Part shown: positions 36,626 through 44,596 of the stretch, piece after piece
Position numbering within the stretch: position 1 is the stretch's first letter
How the letters are laid out: every line of letters begins with the position of its first letter
Source: Gammaproteobacteria bacterium
GTDB taxonomy: Bacteria; Pseudomonadota; Gammaproteobacteria; Pseudomonadales; JADFDG01
Reading direction: 5' to 3'
DNA length: 64,000 bases
NCBI GenBank assembly: GCA_018262975.1
Contig: JADFDG010000002.1
Span: 29,523 to 93,522, forward strand
The notes under the pieces: generated by a model
Seen by the model: only the letters and a program-made list of their open reading frames with translations
Database searches by the model: none
Told to the model about the DNA's origin: nothing
Program-made: the position numbers and the translations under genes

Positions 36626-36669
36626 GGCCGCCGACACTTCCTCGGCCAAGTTTCCGGTCGAGGTAATCC

Positions 36670-37320
36670 ATGAACCGTCGCCAATTCCTCGCCTCGCTCG
36701 GCTACAGCGCTGCGCTAGGTATTGCGGGTCTGCCGTCCCTCCTGCCTGAGCCGACGGACTTGGTGGTGTGGGACCGTATGCCCCTCTTCGTCGGCCTCGG
36801 CAATGCCGGTGTCAACTTCGTCAAAGCGCTTGGCGAGATGGTGCCCCTTGAGTATCAGGGCTGGCAGTGGATTCAGACCAAGCTCAATCGACTGGATGGC
36901 AAGTCGGCGGAGCCGCTGGATGCGGATGAACGTGCCAGGCTCATCTCGTTGGCAATCTTCGAACGACATGCCCGCGAGGTCTTTCAAGTGGTCTTGATGG
37001 CAGGTTTGTCCAGGTCGACGGGCGGGGAACTGGTCTCCGAAGTCGCAGAGCGCTATATGGCAGAAGGCGCTAGCGTCAGTGTCGTGGCCACGCTTCCATT
37101 CGACTTTGAAGGTCGCCGTTGGCGAACCCAAGCGGAGCGACAGCTTTCTGTCGTCGAGTCCACCGGAGCACAGGTTGTGGTGGTTGATAACGCAGCCTCC
37201 ATTGCTGCGCTTCCAGAAGCCACGAAGCTACCGCAGGCGCTTCGCCTGGCTAATCAGAGGGTGGTCCATGCAGCTGCGCATGAGGCCTGGAAAGCTTGCG
37301 TGGCAAGTCTGACAACCTAG
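36670..37320 (+). CDS. Tat-signal protein with diverged FtsZ/tubulin-like nucleotide-binding half
   Basis: Protein of 216 residues of no named family. Residues 1-25 are a textbook twin-arginine signal (MNRRQFLASLGYSAALGIAG). The rest aligns by eye with the N-terminal half of FtsZ. FVGLGNAGVNFVKAL (40-54) corresponds to T1 (VIGVGGGGGNAVEHM), AGLSRSTGGELVSEVAE (111-127) sits where FtsZ has AGMGGGTGTGAAPVVAEVA, and PFDFEGRRWRTQAERQL (143-159) corresponds to PFNFEGKKRMAFAEQGI. The T4 glycine loop is degenerate and the C-terminal half of FtsZ is absent, so GTPase activity and polymerisation are doubtful. First of three tightly spaced genes. The homology is my reading of motifs; the signal is seen directly. 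Confidence 0.75.
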   Translation: MNRRQFLASLGYSAALGIAGLPSLLPEPTDLVVWDRMPLFVGLGNAGVNFVKALGEMVPLEYQGWQWIQTKLNRLDGKSAEPLDADERARLISLAIFERHAREVFQVVLMAGLSRSTGGELVSEVAERYMAEGASVSVVATLPFDFEGRRWRTQAERQLSVVESTGAQVVVVDNAASIAALPEATKLPQALRLANQRVVHAAAHEAWKACVASLTT

Positions 37321-37341
37321 ACCCGAGAGAGGGCGGCTGTC

Positions 37342-37932
37342 ATGAGGCGGCGCGAGATGATCAAGGCGGTATTGGTGGGCGGGATGTTGGCCGGCCTGCG
37401 GCCAGCCGGAGCACCGGAAAGCGAAGTGGGCGCGCGGGTCACGTCGGTCACCGGGCCAGACCATCCGTTTGCGCCAAAGAAGACGCTGGTATACGGGTTG
37501 GGGGAAACGGCCGCGGCCATCATGCGAAGGTCTCTGGATGACGACTTTATTGGCGACTTCTGGTCAATGTGGGCCGGGATACCAAACACGGCGCCGGAGG
37601 CTGACGTGAATCTCTGGGGGACTGATCTCTACCCCTTCTCCGAAAGAAACATGACCACGTTGAGCATCCTGACGCGACTGGGAGACCGCGGCGCCGATCT
37701 GGTGGCGCCAATCATCGTGGCGTGGCGCGATAGAGTACCGGTCGAGGTACTGTTCCTCGATCCCGACGAGGAGGTGGCAGACAAGGGTGATCTCACCGGT
37801 CTCGCCGCACGCCAATGGGCGACGCTTTCCGCGCTGCGTGGCGTGGGACTGGTTCGGCTTGGGCGGACCGAAGAGGATGCTATCCGCTTCCTGGAGATAC
37901 GCTCGGGCTGGAACCCGCCAGAGGATGTGTAA
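37342..37932 (+). CDS. Second Tat-signal protein, remote FtsZ-like paralogue
   Basis: Protein of 196 residues, 21 bases after the first cassette gene. The N-terminus MRRREMIKAVLVGGMLAGL is again a twin-arginine signal. KTLVYGLGETAAAIMRRSL (48-66) resembles the FtsZ T1 helix, and APIIVAWRDRVPVEVLFLDP (122-141) resembles APVVAEVAKDLGILTVAVVTKP after T4, but the glycine-rich loop itself is missing. It is probably a more eroded paralogue of its neighbour; the two could form a heterodimer. The stop TAA shares its last base with the ATG of the next gene, so the two are coupled. Confidence 0.65.
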   Translation: MRRREMIKAVLVGGMLAGLRPAGAPESEVGARVTSVTGPDHPFAPKKTLVYGLGETAAAIMRRSLDDDFIGDFWSMWAGIPNTAPEADVNLWGTDLYPFSERNMTTLSILTRLGDRGADLVAPIIVAWRDRVPVEVLFLDPDEEVADKGDLTGLAARQWATLSALRGVGLVRLGRTEEDAIRFLEIRSGWNPPEDV

Positions 37933-38348
37933 TGTCTGACTCCGCCAAGAGAATCGGCATCTATTGGGTCCACGGTGGGCGCGTCGTTGGCCTCTCCTGT
38001 CCGCTCGACCAGGCCGAAGCCGGCGTACCCGGCTTGCTGGACAGCCCGTTCACGCACGTCGACGCCTGGTCAGACGTAAAGGCCCAGAATCTATTGCCTC
38101 CGCACCTCGAATACGACGAGCTGCCACGCGGTCGGGTGATGTATCAGCGCGACCGGAACAAGTGGGTCGTCTATGGTGACGGAGCACTTATGGGATGCTC
38201 ATCCCGCCAGGGAATGACTCCTGCAGGGTCGGCTGTGCGACAAGCAATCGCCGACTTCTTCGGCTTTGATCAGGGCAGTGCGATCTGGCGTCACGACCCC
38301 CACTACACGGTTGGAAAGCGCCGAATTGATCGACTGCTAGACGACTAG
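37932..38348 (+). CDS. Uncharacterised 138-residue protein of the FtsZ-like cassette
   Basis: No family is recognised. The protein begins MSDSAKRIGIYWVHGGRVVG, has no signal peptide and is predicted soluble. Notable segments are LPRGRVMYQRDRNKWVVYGD (a beta-hairpin-like stretch), a Cys in LMGCSS and a C-terminal basic HYTVGKRRIDRLLDD. Translation start overlaps the preceding stop by one base, so it is co-produced with the two Tat-signal proteins although it should stay in the cytoplasm. It ends 22 bases from the convergent metallopeptidase gene. Confidence 0.7.
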   Translation: MSDSAKRIGIYWVHGGRVVGLSCPLDQAEAGVPGLLDSPFTHVDAWSDVKAQNLLPPHLEYDELPRGRVMYQRDRNKWVVYGDGALMGCSSRQGMTPAGSAVRQAIADFFGFDQGSAIWRHDPHYTVGKRRIDRLLDD

Positions 38349-38370
38349 CGGTCGAGGCTTGGCAGGCCGC

Positions 38371-39084
38371 TCAAAGCGGCAGCGCGTTCAGCTCCAGCCG
38401 AGCCTCTCGCCAGGCAGGGTAGTGGCGGTCGAGCAGGGCGGTGAAACGCTCCCCGTGCGTCGGCTCCAGCATGTGCACCATCTCGTGCACGATCACGTAC
38501 TCGAGCAGATCCTTCGGCTTCTTGGCCAACTCCGTATTGAGTCGGATATTGCCCGCCGCCGGATTGCAGCTGCCCCACTTGGTCTTCATCCGCTGCAGGA
38601 AGTAGCCAGAGACCGAAACGCCCAGTCGCCGCTCCCAAACGCGGATCAGCGGGGGAATGGCCGCATGCAGTTCCGCCTTGTGCCACTCATGAAGGATCTC
38701 TGCGCGCCTCTCCCGGTCCGTACCCGGCCGGACAGCCAGCACGATGTGCTTGTGATCTGTTGTCACCGACGGTCTTCCCTCCCGCTCAATGACGCGCAGC
38801 AGATAGCGACGTCCCCACAGGTAATGGCTCTCCCGGGTGACGAACTGCCTCGGCGTTTCCCGGGCCTGATCACGCAAAGTCTGTAGCTGCCTGCGTATCC
38901 AGCCCAAGCGGGTAACTGCATAGGCCCGGGCAACGTCGATGCGGGTGCCGCGCGGCGCGACGAGCGTGATCCGGCCATGTGGCGGATGCACAGAAAGGTG
39001 GACGTGCTTTACGTCCTTGCGCGTGAACTCGATGACCAGATCATCGAGCACGATGGCGTCGACCAGTGGGACGGCAGCGTTCAT
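38371..39084 (-). CDS. YgjP/M48-like metallopeptidase of the type I R-M operon
   Basis: Zinc-dependent peptidase-like protein of 237 residues (DUF45/YgjP group). The zinc site is VHEMVHMLEPTHGERF, the HExxH motif with a third His seven residues on. The KTKWGSCN segment upstream is a family hallmark. It is the last gene of the restriction operon; its ATG at 39084 shares a base with the hsdR stop. YgjP-like genes are commonly found after hsdR, but their role in restriction is not established. Confidence 0.88.
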   Translation of the reverse strand: MNAAVPLVDAIVLDDLVIEFTRKDVKHVHLSVHPPHGRITLVAPRGTRIDVARAYAVTRLGWIRRQLQTLRDQARETPRQFVTRESHYLWGRRYLLRVIEREGRPSVTTDHKHIVLAVRPGTDRERRAEILHEWHKAELHAAIPPLIRVWERRLGVSVSGYFLQRMKTKWGSCNPAAGNIRLNTELAKKPKDLLEYVIVHEMVHMLEPTHGERFTALLDRHYPAWREARLELNALPL

Positions 39085-42000
39085 CAGTAGCCGGGCTGGT
39101 TCTTGATCAGTTCAAACAGAGCTTTGGTAGCCTCGCGATCCCGGTTCATCAGCGGGAACAGCGCGTTGAGAACCTGCGCTTCCCTCGTCGGATCACCCTT
39201 CCAGCCGGCCGGAGCGTGCTCTCGCATAGCGCGGTCAATCTCCAGGGCCAGATGTGCGCGCTCCTGCTTGCGTTCAGCGGTGTCTTCGCCAACGGAAGTC
39301 GCTCCAGCTGATTGCTCACCGAGGATGCTGTCGAGGTTGTTGTACAGGACGATGGCTTCTTTGTTGCCATGCAGTTCGGCCGGTACGTCCGCCGTCGGGC
39401 GCCCGTGGATGAGTTGGCGGGCCAGGGCCTCCGCATTCCGCAAGAACTGCTGGTAGGCAGCCGTCTCGTCCCGGTACTGCTTGATCAGGTCATCCAGCAG
39501 TTGTGACATCTGCTCGTAGAACCGCGGGTCGGTCAGCTGGTCGCGGATGATGGTCTTGCGGATGTTGTTGATGATGCCTTCCGCGATGGCCTTCCTGGAC
39601 AGCTTGCCCTTCTCGTTCAACTTGCGGGCGATGGCATCGTTGATTCCGGTCTCGACGATCAGCTCGGTCAGCGGCAGCGCGTCGAGATCGCCGAGCGGCG
39701 TCGCCGAATCGGCCTGAATGTAGGTGTTGATGAGGTGGCGCATGTCTGCCTCGTAAGGCTTGATGTCCAACTCCTCGCCTGAGTGCTTCTTGACGGCAGC
39801 GCGCATCTCGGAAAAGAACGCTGCTTCGTCGGTAAGGCGCTCGGCTTCGGCCGTCGAATAACCTGCCTCGACCAAGTTCTGCGCGAGATCCGCATAGGCG
39901 CGCACAAAGGTGGCGACCGCCTTATAGAAGGCGATGCGTAACGGCTCGGTATCGTTGAGGGCCTGAGGATTGGCAGCCTGACCGCAGAAATAGCTGAGGT
40001 ATTGCTCGAGCTCTCGGGGCGGCGGCACCGGCTCGCACAGGTGCCGGAGGGCCTCACGGGCTTCATCCAGCTTCTTCTTGCCCTCAACCAGCCAGTTCTT
40101 GAGCTCGACGTTGCCGGTATCGCCCTTGCTATCAGGCTCAAGCTCGTCGGACGTGTAGACGGCAATGGCATGCTGAACGTTGGCGAACAGCTCCTTGTAG
40201 TCGACGATGTGGCCGTAGTCCTTGTCGTCACCGTCCAGCCGGTTGGTGCGGCATATTGCCTGGAACAGGTTGTGGTCGCGCAGCTCGTTGTCCAGGTAGA
40301 TATAGGTACAGCTCGGCGCGTCGAAGCCAGTGAGCAGCTTGCTGACGACGATCAGCAGCTTCAGGTTGGCCGGTTCCTCGATGAACCGGCGCTTCATCTC
40401 GGATTCGTACTTCTCGGTAGTCGGGAAATCCTTGAGGACGAACTGGGTATAGGTGTCGTACTTGTAGCGTTCGTCGCTGTTGGCGGGGGCCGTGGCAATG
40501 GCGCCCTGATTTGGCTCGAACGAGGTGATGATTCCGCAGTAAGGGCCAAGGAGCGTCCCCTGGAACAACCGGAAGTAGTGGCAGGCGTCGTAAATAGAGG
40601 CCGCCACCAGGATCGCCGTCCCGCGGTTATTGTTCAGCCGGGGCTTCACGCCGAAGTCATGATTGATGTCTCCAATGATCCGGTTCTTGCGCTCGGAAGA
40701 ACTCATCAGCTCTTCCATGGTCGCCCAGCGCTGACGGAGAACGGACTTTTGGTAGTTGTTCAGCCCCTTCGTCTTTTGCTCGAACCATTCGTCAATCGCC
40801 TGGCGGGAGGTGAGGCGCTGGGGAACCGTACGGGCCTCGTATTTCAGGTCCAGCACAACCTTGTCGGCCACGGCCTCATGGAACTTGTAGGTGTGGATGA
40901 ACGTGCCGAAGACCTGCTCGGTCATCTGCTTGTCCCGGCGCAGCAGCGGCGTACCGGTAAAGCCGACAAAGATGGCCGAGGACAGCCAGCGCTTCATCTG
41001 ACGGTTCATGTCGCCGCCCTGGGTGCGGTGGCACTCGTCTACGAAAACGTAGAAGCGGCCGGTGACCTGGGGAGGCTCGCCTTCCAGGTCGGAAGCATCG
41101 ATCTTGTGGATCAAGGCGCACATCAGGCGTGGGGTGGCGGCACCTAGCTTTTCGACCATCTCCCTGCGGGAGGTGATCCGGGGCAGCGGCGCGTCGTTGG
41201 CAATGACGCCAGCATTCTTCATGACCCCGACGATCTGCTTGTCCAGTTCATCACGGTCGGTGACGACGAGGATGCGTGCATCCGGATCGTTCTCCAGCAC
41301 CCACTTGGCGAGCAGCACCATGAGGATGCTCTTGCCGCTGCCCTGGGTGTGCCAGATCACGCCGCCTTCGTGCTTGCGCAGGCGGTCCTGCGCGGCCTTG
41401 ATGCCCTCGTACTGGTGCAGGCGAGGCACCTTCTTGTGGCCGGCGTCGAACAGCACGAAGTTGCGGATCAGGTCGAGCAGGCGCGCCTTGTCGCACATCT
41501 GCGAGAGGGGGCCATCCAGCAGGGCCCCGGGCGACAGGGCTTCGCCCGTGGTTGCCTGATGCTTCCAGGCCACGAAGAACTGCTCCGGGGTACCCGTGGT
41601 GCCGTACCGCAGGCCCTGCGAGTCGTTGCCGGCCAGCAGCAACTGCACCGTGCTGAAGAAGCCCTTGTTGAAGATCTCTTCCTGGTTGGTGATGAGTTGA
41701 CGGATGCCATCAGCCACCTCCACCGAGCCGCGCTTGAGCTCGATGACCACCACGGCAATGCCGTTCAGGTAGAGCACGATGTCCGGGCGGCGCTCGAGGC
41801 CTCCCTTGAGGGTCACTTCCTCGGCGAGCGCGAAGTCGTTGGCATCCGGGTTGTTCCAGTCGATGAGGTGGACGGTTTCATGGGCAGCGCCTGCCGCCGT
41901 TTGTACCGGCACGCCATAGCGGAGCAGCTGATAGACACGGAGGTTGGCCTGGTAGAGGGTCACGCCGGTGACGTCGCTGGCGGCGAGCAGTTTCTGCAGG

Positions 42001-42200
42001 GCCTGCGAGATCTGGGCATCGGAATAGCCGCGCTCCTTGAGATTCGCCCGCAGCAGGTCGGCCTCGATGCAGCGGTTGTTATCGCGCTGGTGCCAGTCGC
42101 CGAGGTACTCGTACCCAAGGCCACCTATCGCGGCCGGCTGTGTAATTCGCTGGATGACCCGGTTCTGGGTCTGTCGTTCGGCTCGTGACTGCACCGCCAT
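39084..42200 (-). CDS. hsdR: Type I restriction enzyme R subunit
   Basis: Motor and nuclease subunit that translocates and cuts DNA lacking host methylation. The product is 1038 residues. The N-terminal nuclease domain has PDIVLYLNGIAVVVIELK (PD...ExK). The SF2 translocase has WHTQGSGKSILM (Walker A), FVDECHRTQGG (DEAD-like box), FVGFTGTPL and late motifs LLTGFDAPSC and AICRTNR. The C-terminal helical region binds the methylase. All expected motifs are intact. It starts 5 bases after the first DUF262 gene's stop codon. Confidence 0.94.
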   Translation of the reverse strand: MAVQSRAERQTQNRVIQRITQPAAIGGLGYEYLGDWHQRDNNRCIEADLLRANLKERGYSDAQISQALQKLLAASDVTGVTLYQANLRVYQLLRYGVPVQTAAGAAHETVHLIDWNNPDANDFALAEEVTLKGGLERRPDIVLYLNGIAVVVIELKRGSVEVADGIRQLITNQEEIFNKGFFSTVQLLLAGNDSQGLRYGTTGTPEQFFVAWKHQATTGEALSPGALLDGPLSQMCDKARLLDLIRNFVLFDAGHKKVPRLHQYEGIKAAQDRLRKHEGGVIWHTQGSGKSILMVLLAKWVLENDPDARILVVTDRDELDKQIVGVMKNAGVIANDAPLPRITSRREMVEKLGAATPRLMCALIHKIDASDLEGEPPQVTGRFYVFVDECHRTQGGDMNRQMKRWLSSAIFVGFTGTPLLRRDKQMTEQVFGTFIHTYKFHEAVADKVVLDLKYEARTVPQRLTSRQAIDEWFEQKTKGLNNYQKSVLRQRWATMEELMSSSERKNRIIGDINHDFGVKPRLNNNRGTAILVAASIYDACHYFRLFQGTLLGPYCGIITSFEPNQGAIATAPANSDERYKYDTYTQFVLKDFPTTEKYESEMKRRFIEEPANLKLLIVVSKLLTGFDAPSCTYIYLDNELRDHNLFQAICRTNRLDGDDKDYGHIVDYKELFANVQHAIAVYTSDELEPDSKGDTGNVELKNWLVEGKKKLDEAREALRHLCEPVPPPRELEQYLSYFCGQAANPQALNDTEPLRIAFYKAVATFVRAYADLAQNLVEAGYSTAEAERLTDEAAFFSEMRAAVKKHSGEELDIKPYEADMRHLINTYIQADSATPLGDLDALPLTELIVETGINDAIARKLNEKGKLSRKAIAEGIINNIRKTIIRDQLTDPRFYEQMSQLLDDLIKQYRDETAAYQQFLRNAEALARQLIHGRPTADVPAELHGNKEAIVLYNNLDSILGEQSAGATSVGEDTAERKQERAHLALEIDRAMREHAPAGWKGDPTREAQVLNALFPLMNRDREATKALFELIKNQPGY

Positions 42201-42205
42201 GTGCG

Positions 42206-44596
42206 CTACTTCTCCTGGTCAATCTTGGAAAGAGCGCCCGCCAACTTCACGAGCACACCTTCCATTTCGGCGCGCTCAATGTAGCTGGCCGCACCACGAT
42301 CAGTGGAGCTGAACCCAACGTCTGCCAGCGAGATGGCTAGAGGGGTCGATACGGAGTTCGGAACCTCCGCGATGACTAGAGAATACCGATCTGCTCGGCT
42401 CTCAACCCTGATCCGCAAGGGACCGGATTTGTCCATATACGACACAAGGAAATACGGATCCTGCTCCGAGCCGCTGACATCGACATACGGCTCAATCTGC
42501 AGGGGCGCATATGCCGCACTGACGGATACCAGCTTCTTGTGGAGGGCGAAGGAAAAAAGTTCGGCATGCATGCCATTCATTTGTGTCTTGCGGAGCAAAT
42601 AGATGTGTCCGTTATCGTCCCAGCGTAGACATTTCTCTTGGCAATAGGCGAATACAACTGGTGAACGGACAAGAGCGTCGATCCAGGGCTCAAGGCCATT
42701 GGCCGAATCGATCACGGCACGTAGCTGGCTGGCGACATTACCCGCCTGATCGAGTCTATCCAGAAGCAACTTCAGTAGACCGCGGCGCTCCCTAGAATAG
42801 TCTTTGTCGCCTTTCAAGAGACGCTTCCAACTGTCAGGTTCCGATGGCCGATCAATGAGAAGTGAATAGTTACGATTTTTTGGCAGCAAATAGTCCCCAA
42901 ACGTCAGTAGGGCCCGCCGCCAGAGTTCATCAGGAAGCTCATTCAGCCCGCTTTGGCCAAACATGCACATGGCCTTGGCGAGATACGTTGAAAATCTATT
43001 CTGATGCTCCGCATGTGCATCTCGTGTCCACTCTCTGACAGGTATCTTGTCCTGCTCAGAGAGGGCCCCGCACCAATCAAGAAGAAATTCGACCTGACCC
43101 AGAAAGTATCCATGCGTCTCCGCTCTTTCCAGCAACTTGGTCCAACCAGGATCGCCCATGATCAATCGGGCCTTCAGGCGCTCCTCATCAACTTGCTGCT
43201 TTGAGAATCCTCCAACATCCGATTTCGGATCTGAAAGATGCTCCAGAATGTTCCTGGCGAATGGCAACAATGCTCGCAAGCCGCGAATGCTTCGCTGCAG
43301 GTCGTCTGGTCGGTTGTATTCCGTGTTCTCGGAAAGGTTGAAGACAATGCGCATCCATTCCTGAAATTCAGGTGCCGCAAATTGCTTACCGAAGGCATCC
43401 AGGAATAGAACGTAGCCGGAAAGTTGAACCGTCTCGCTGAAGGAGATCTGCCTCGTTGGAGAAACTATGCGCTGAAAATATCTCTGCTCATCGAAATACT
43501 GTGCGCCAGGCAATTGGCAGTTGAGAGACCCACCGGTAGCGCTCCAGGCATCGAGCAGGCTAATCAATGCATCGGTGAACGGCTCGTCAAGCCATCCTCG
43601 GGTGTGAAAGTCGCTATAGCCCGCCGGCTTGGTAATCTGTCGAAGGGCGCTACTATCGTCAAGGTATCCCGCATCCTCTGGGTTCCGGGTGACCAGCGCG
43701 ACCCCCCGAAAAACATTCATGATCGCGGCGTCATACTGGTTGTTCGACCTTTCACGTGACGCCCAGAACAGGTCTGCCCAGGCGTTATCCATGCGCCATG
43801 AGACATACTCGGCAACCGTCAATTCCCTTCCGGCCACGAGGAAGGTCTTGCGGGTCTCTCGCGCCTTCAACTCCCGTTCGTATCGGGCCTTGAAGGTCTC
43901 GAATTGCGTCAGCGGCTTCCCGCGCGCATTCATCTTGATATAGAGATCATCCGACAGGCCAAAATTATCGAGATCAAGCAATTGAAAGGTGATCGCCGGC
44001 CGAACGTCATCGGTGAGGCGCTCAAAAAGGCCGCTTGATGATGCGAATCTGGTGTGGATTGCATCGAGCATGGACAGGACAGACTGGATTGTCGGGTCCA
44101 GCCACCAGCTCCGGAAATACCAAGGTTGATCGACGATCAGGGCGCTGAGCGTGGCAACATCCTTCAGTTTCGCCTGCGGCTCGAAATTAACAAGCGCGTC
44201 GAAGAACTCATTGCTGCTGGCGCGAACCGCGTACGAAAAGCGTGACTTCTCGCCATCTCGAAGCAGACCGCCGAATACCTGCCATGCGTCATCCACCCAG
44301 GCGAGATACCAGTGGAGCAGGAACAGTGTCGTAAGTCTTTGCTGGCCGTCCAGCGGCAGGAAGCGTATGGGAGACTGCCCTTCCGTGCTGCCGTAGATGA
44401 AGTCAAGGTTGAACGGGAGCGACGCGTCGTTGGCCGGTTTCTCAAGGGCGACCTGCAGCGCGAGAAGGAAGTCGTCACGCACTTCCTCTTCTTCCGGCCT
44501 CCCTTGGGCATAATCGCGCTGAATGATGGGGATCTGGATGCGACCGTGGCGCTCCAGAAGCTGCTTGAAGTTAATGGGGTGCCCAAAGTTACTCAC
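42206..44596 (-). CDS. DUF262 protein (GmrS-like), embedded in type I R-M operon
   Basis: Protein of 796 residues. The N-terminal DUF262 domain shows IQIPIIQRDYAQG (21-32) and the nucleotide-linked motif LDGQQRLTTL (82-91), the ParB/sulfiredoxin-like signature of GmrSD type IV restriction proteins. The long C-terminal part has no recognised nuclease motif; a DUF1524 HNH block is not evident. It overlaps the next upstream gene by 4 bases and precedes hsdR by 5, so it is an integral operon member. Base composition is visibly less GC-rich than the core. The role may be nucleotide-dependent regulation or restriction of modified DNA; inferred. Confidence 0.85.
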   Translation of the reverse strand: MSNFGHPINFKQLLERHGRIQIPIIQRDYAQGRPEEEEVRDDFLLALQVALEKPANDASLPFNLDFIYGSTEGQSPIRFLPLDGQQRLTTLFLLHWYLAWVDDAWQVFGGLLRDGEKSRFSYAVRASSNEFFDALVNFEPQAKLKDVATLSALIVDQPWYFRSWWLDPTIQSVLSMLDAIHTRFASSSGLFERLTDDVRPAITFQLLDLDNFGLSDDLYIKMNARGKPLTQFETFKARYERELKARETRKTFLVAGRELTVAEYVSWRMDNAWADLFWASRERSNNQYDAAIMNVFRGVALVTRNPEDAGYLDDSSALRQITKPAGYSDFHTRGWLDEPFTDALISLLDAWSATGGSLNCQLPGAQYFDEQRYFQRIVSPTRQISFSETVQLSGYVLFLDAFGKQFAAPEFQEWMRIVFNLSENTEYNRPDDLQRSIRGLRALLPFARNILEHLSDPKSDVGGFSKQQVDEERLKARLIMGDPGWTKLLERAETHGYFLGQVEFLLDWCGALSEQDKIPVREWTRDAHAEHQNRFSTYLAKAMCMFGQSGLNELPDELWRRALLTFGDYLLPKNRNYSLLIDRPSEPDSWKRLLKGDKDYSRERRGLLKLLLDRLDQAGNVASQLRAVIDSANGLEPWIDALVRSPVVFAYCQEKCLRWDDNGHIYLLRKTQMNGMHAELFSFALHKKLVSVSAAYAPLQIEPYVDVSGSEQDPYFLVSYMDKSGPLRIRVESRADRYSLVIAEVPNSVSTPLAISLADVGFSSTDRGAASYIERAEMEGVLVKLAGALSKIDQEK

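Larger units (their letters stand above)
36260..36669. other. Non-coding junction between core and accessory DNA
   Basis: About 410 bases without a convincing gene. It contains three CTGTGCCC direct repeats (36470-36510) and a 9-bp-arm inverted repeat (36603-36625), listed separately. I see no complete second copy of the tRNA-Arg end in the window that would mark the other junction. Confidence 0.5.

Noticed and set aside
41496..41520. REP-like string GAGAGGGGGCCATCC inside hsdR
   Set aside because: It lacks the GTAG head and the palindromic second half and is normal coding sequence.
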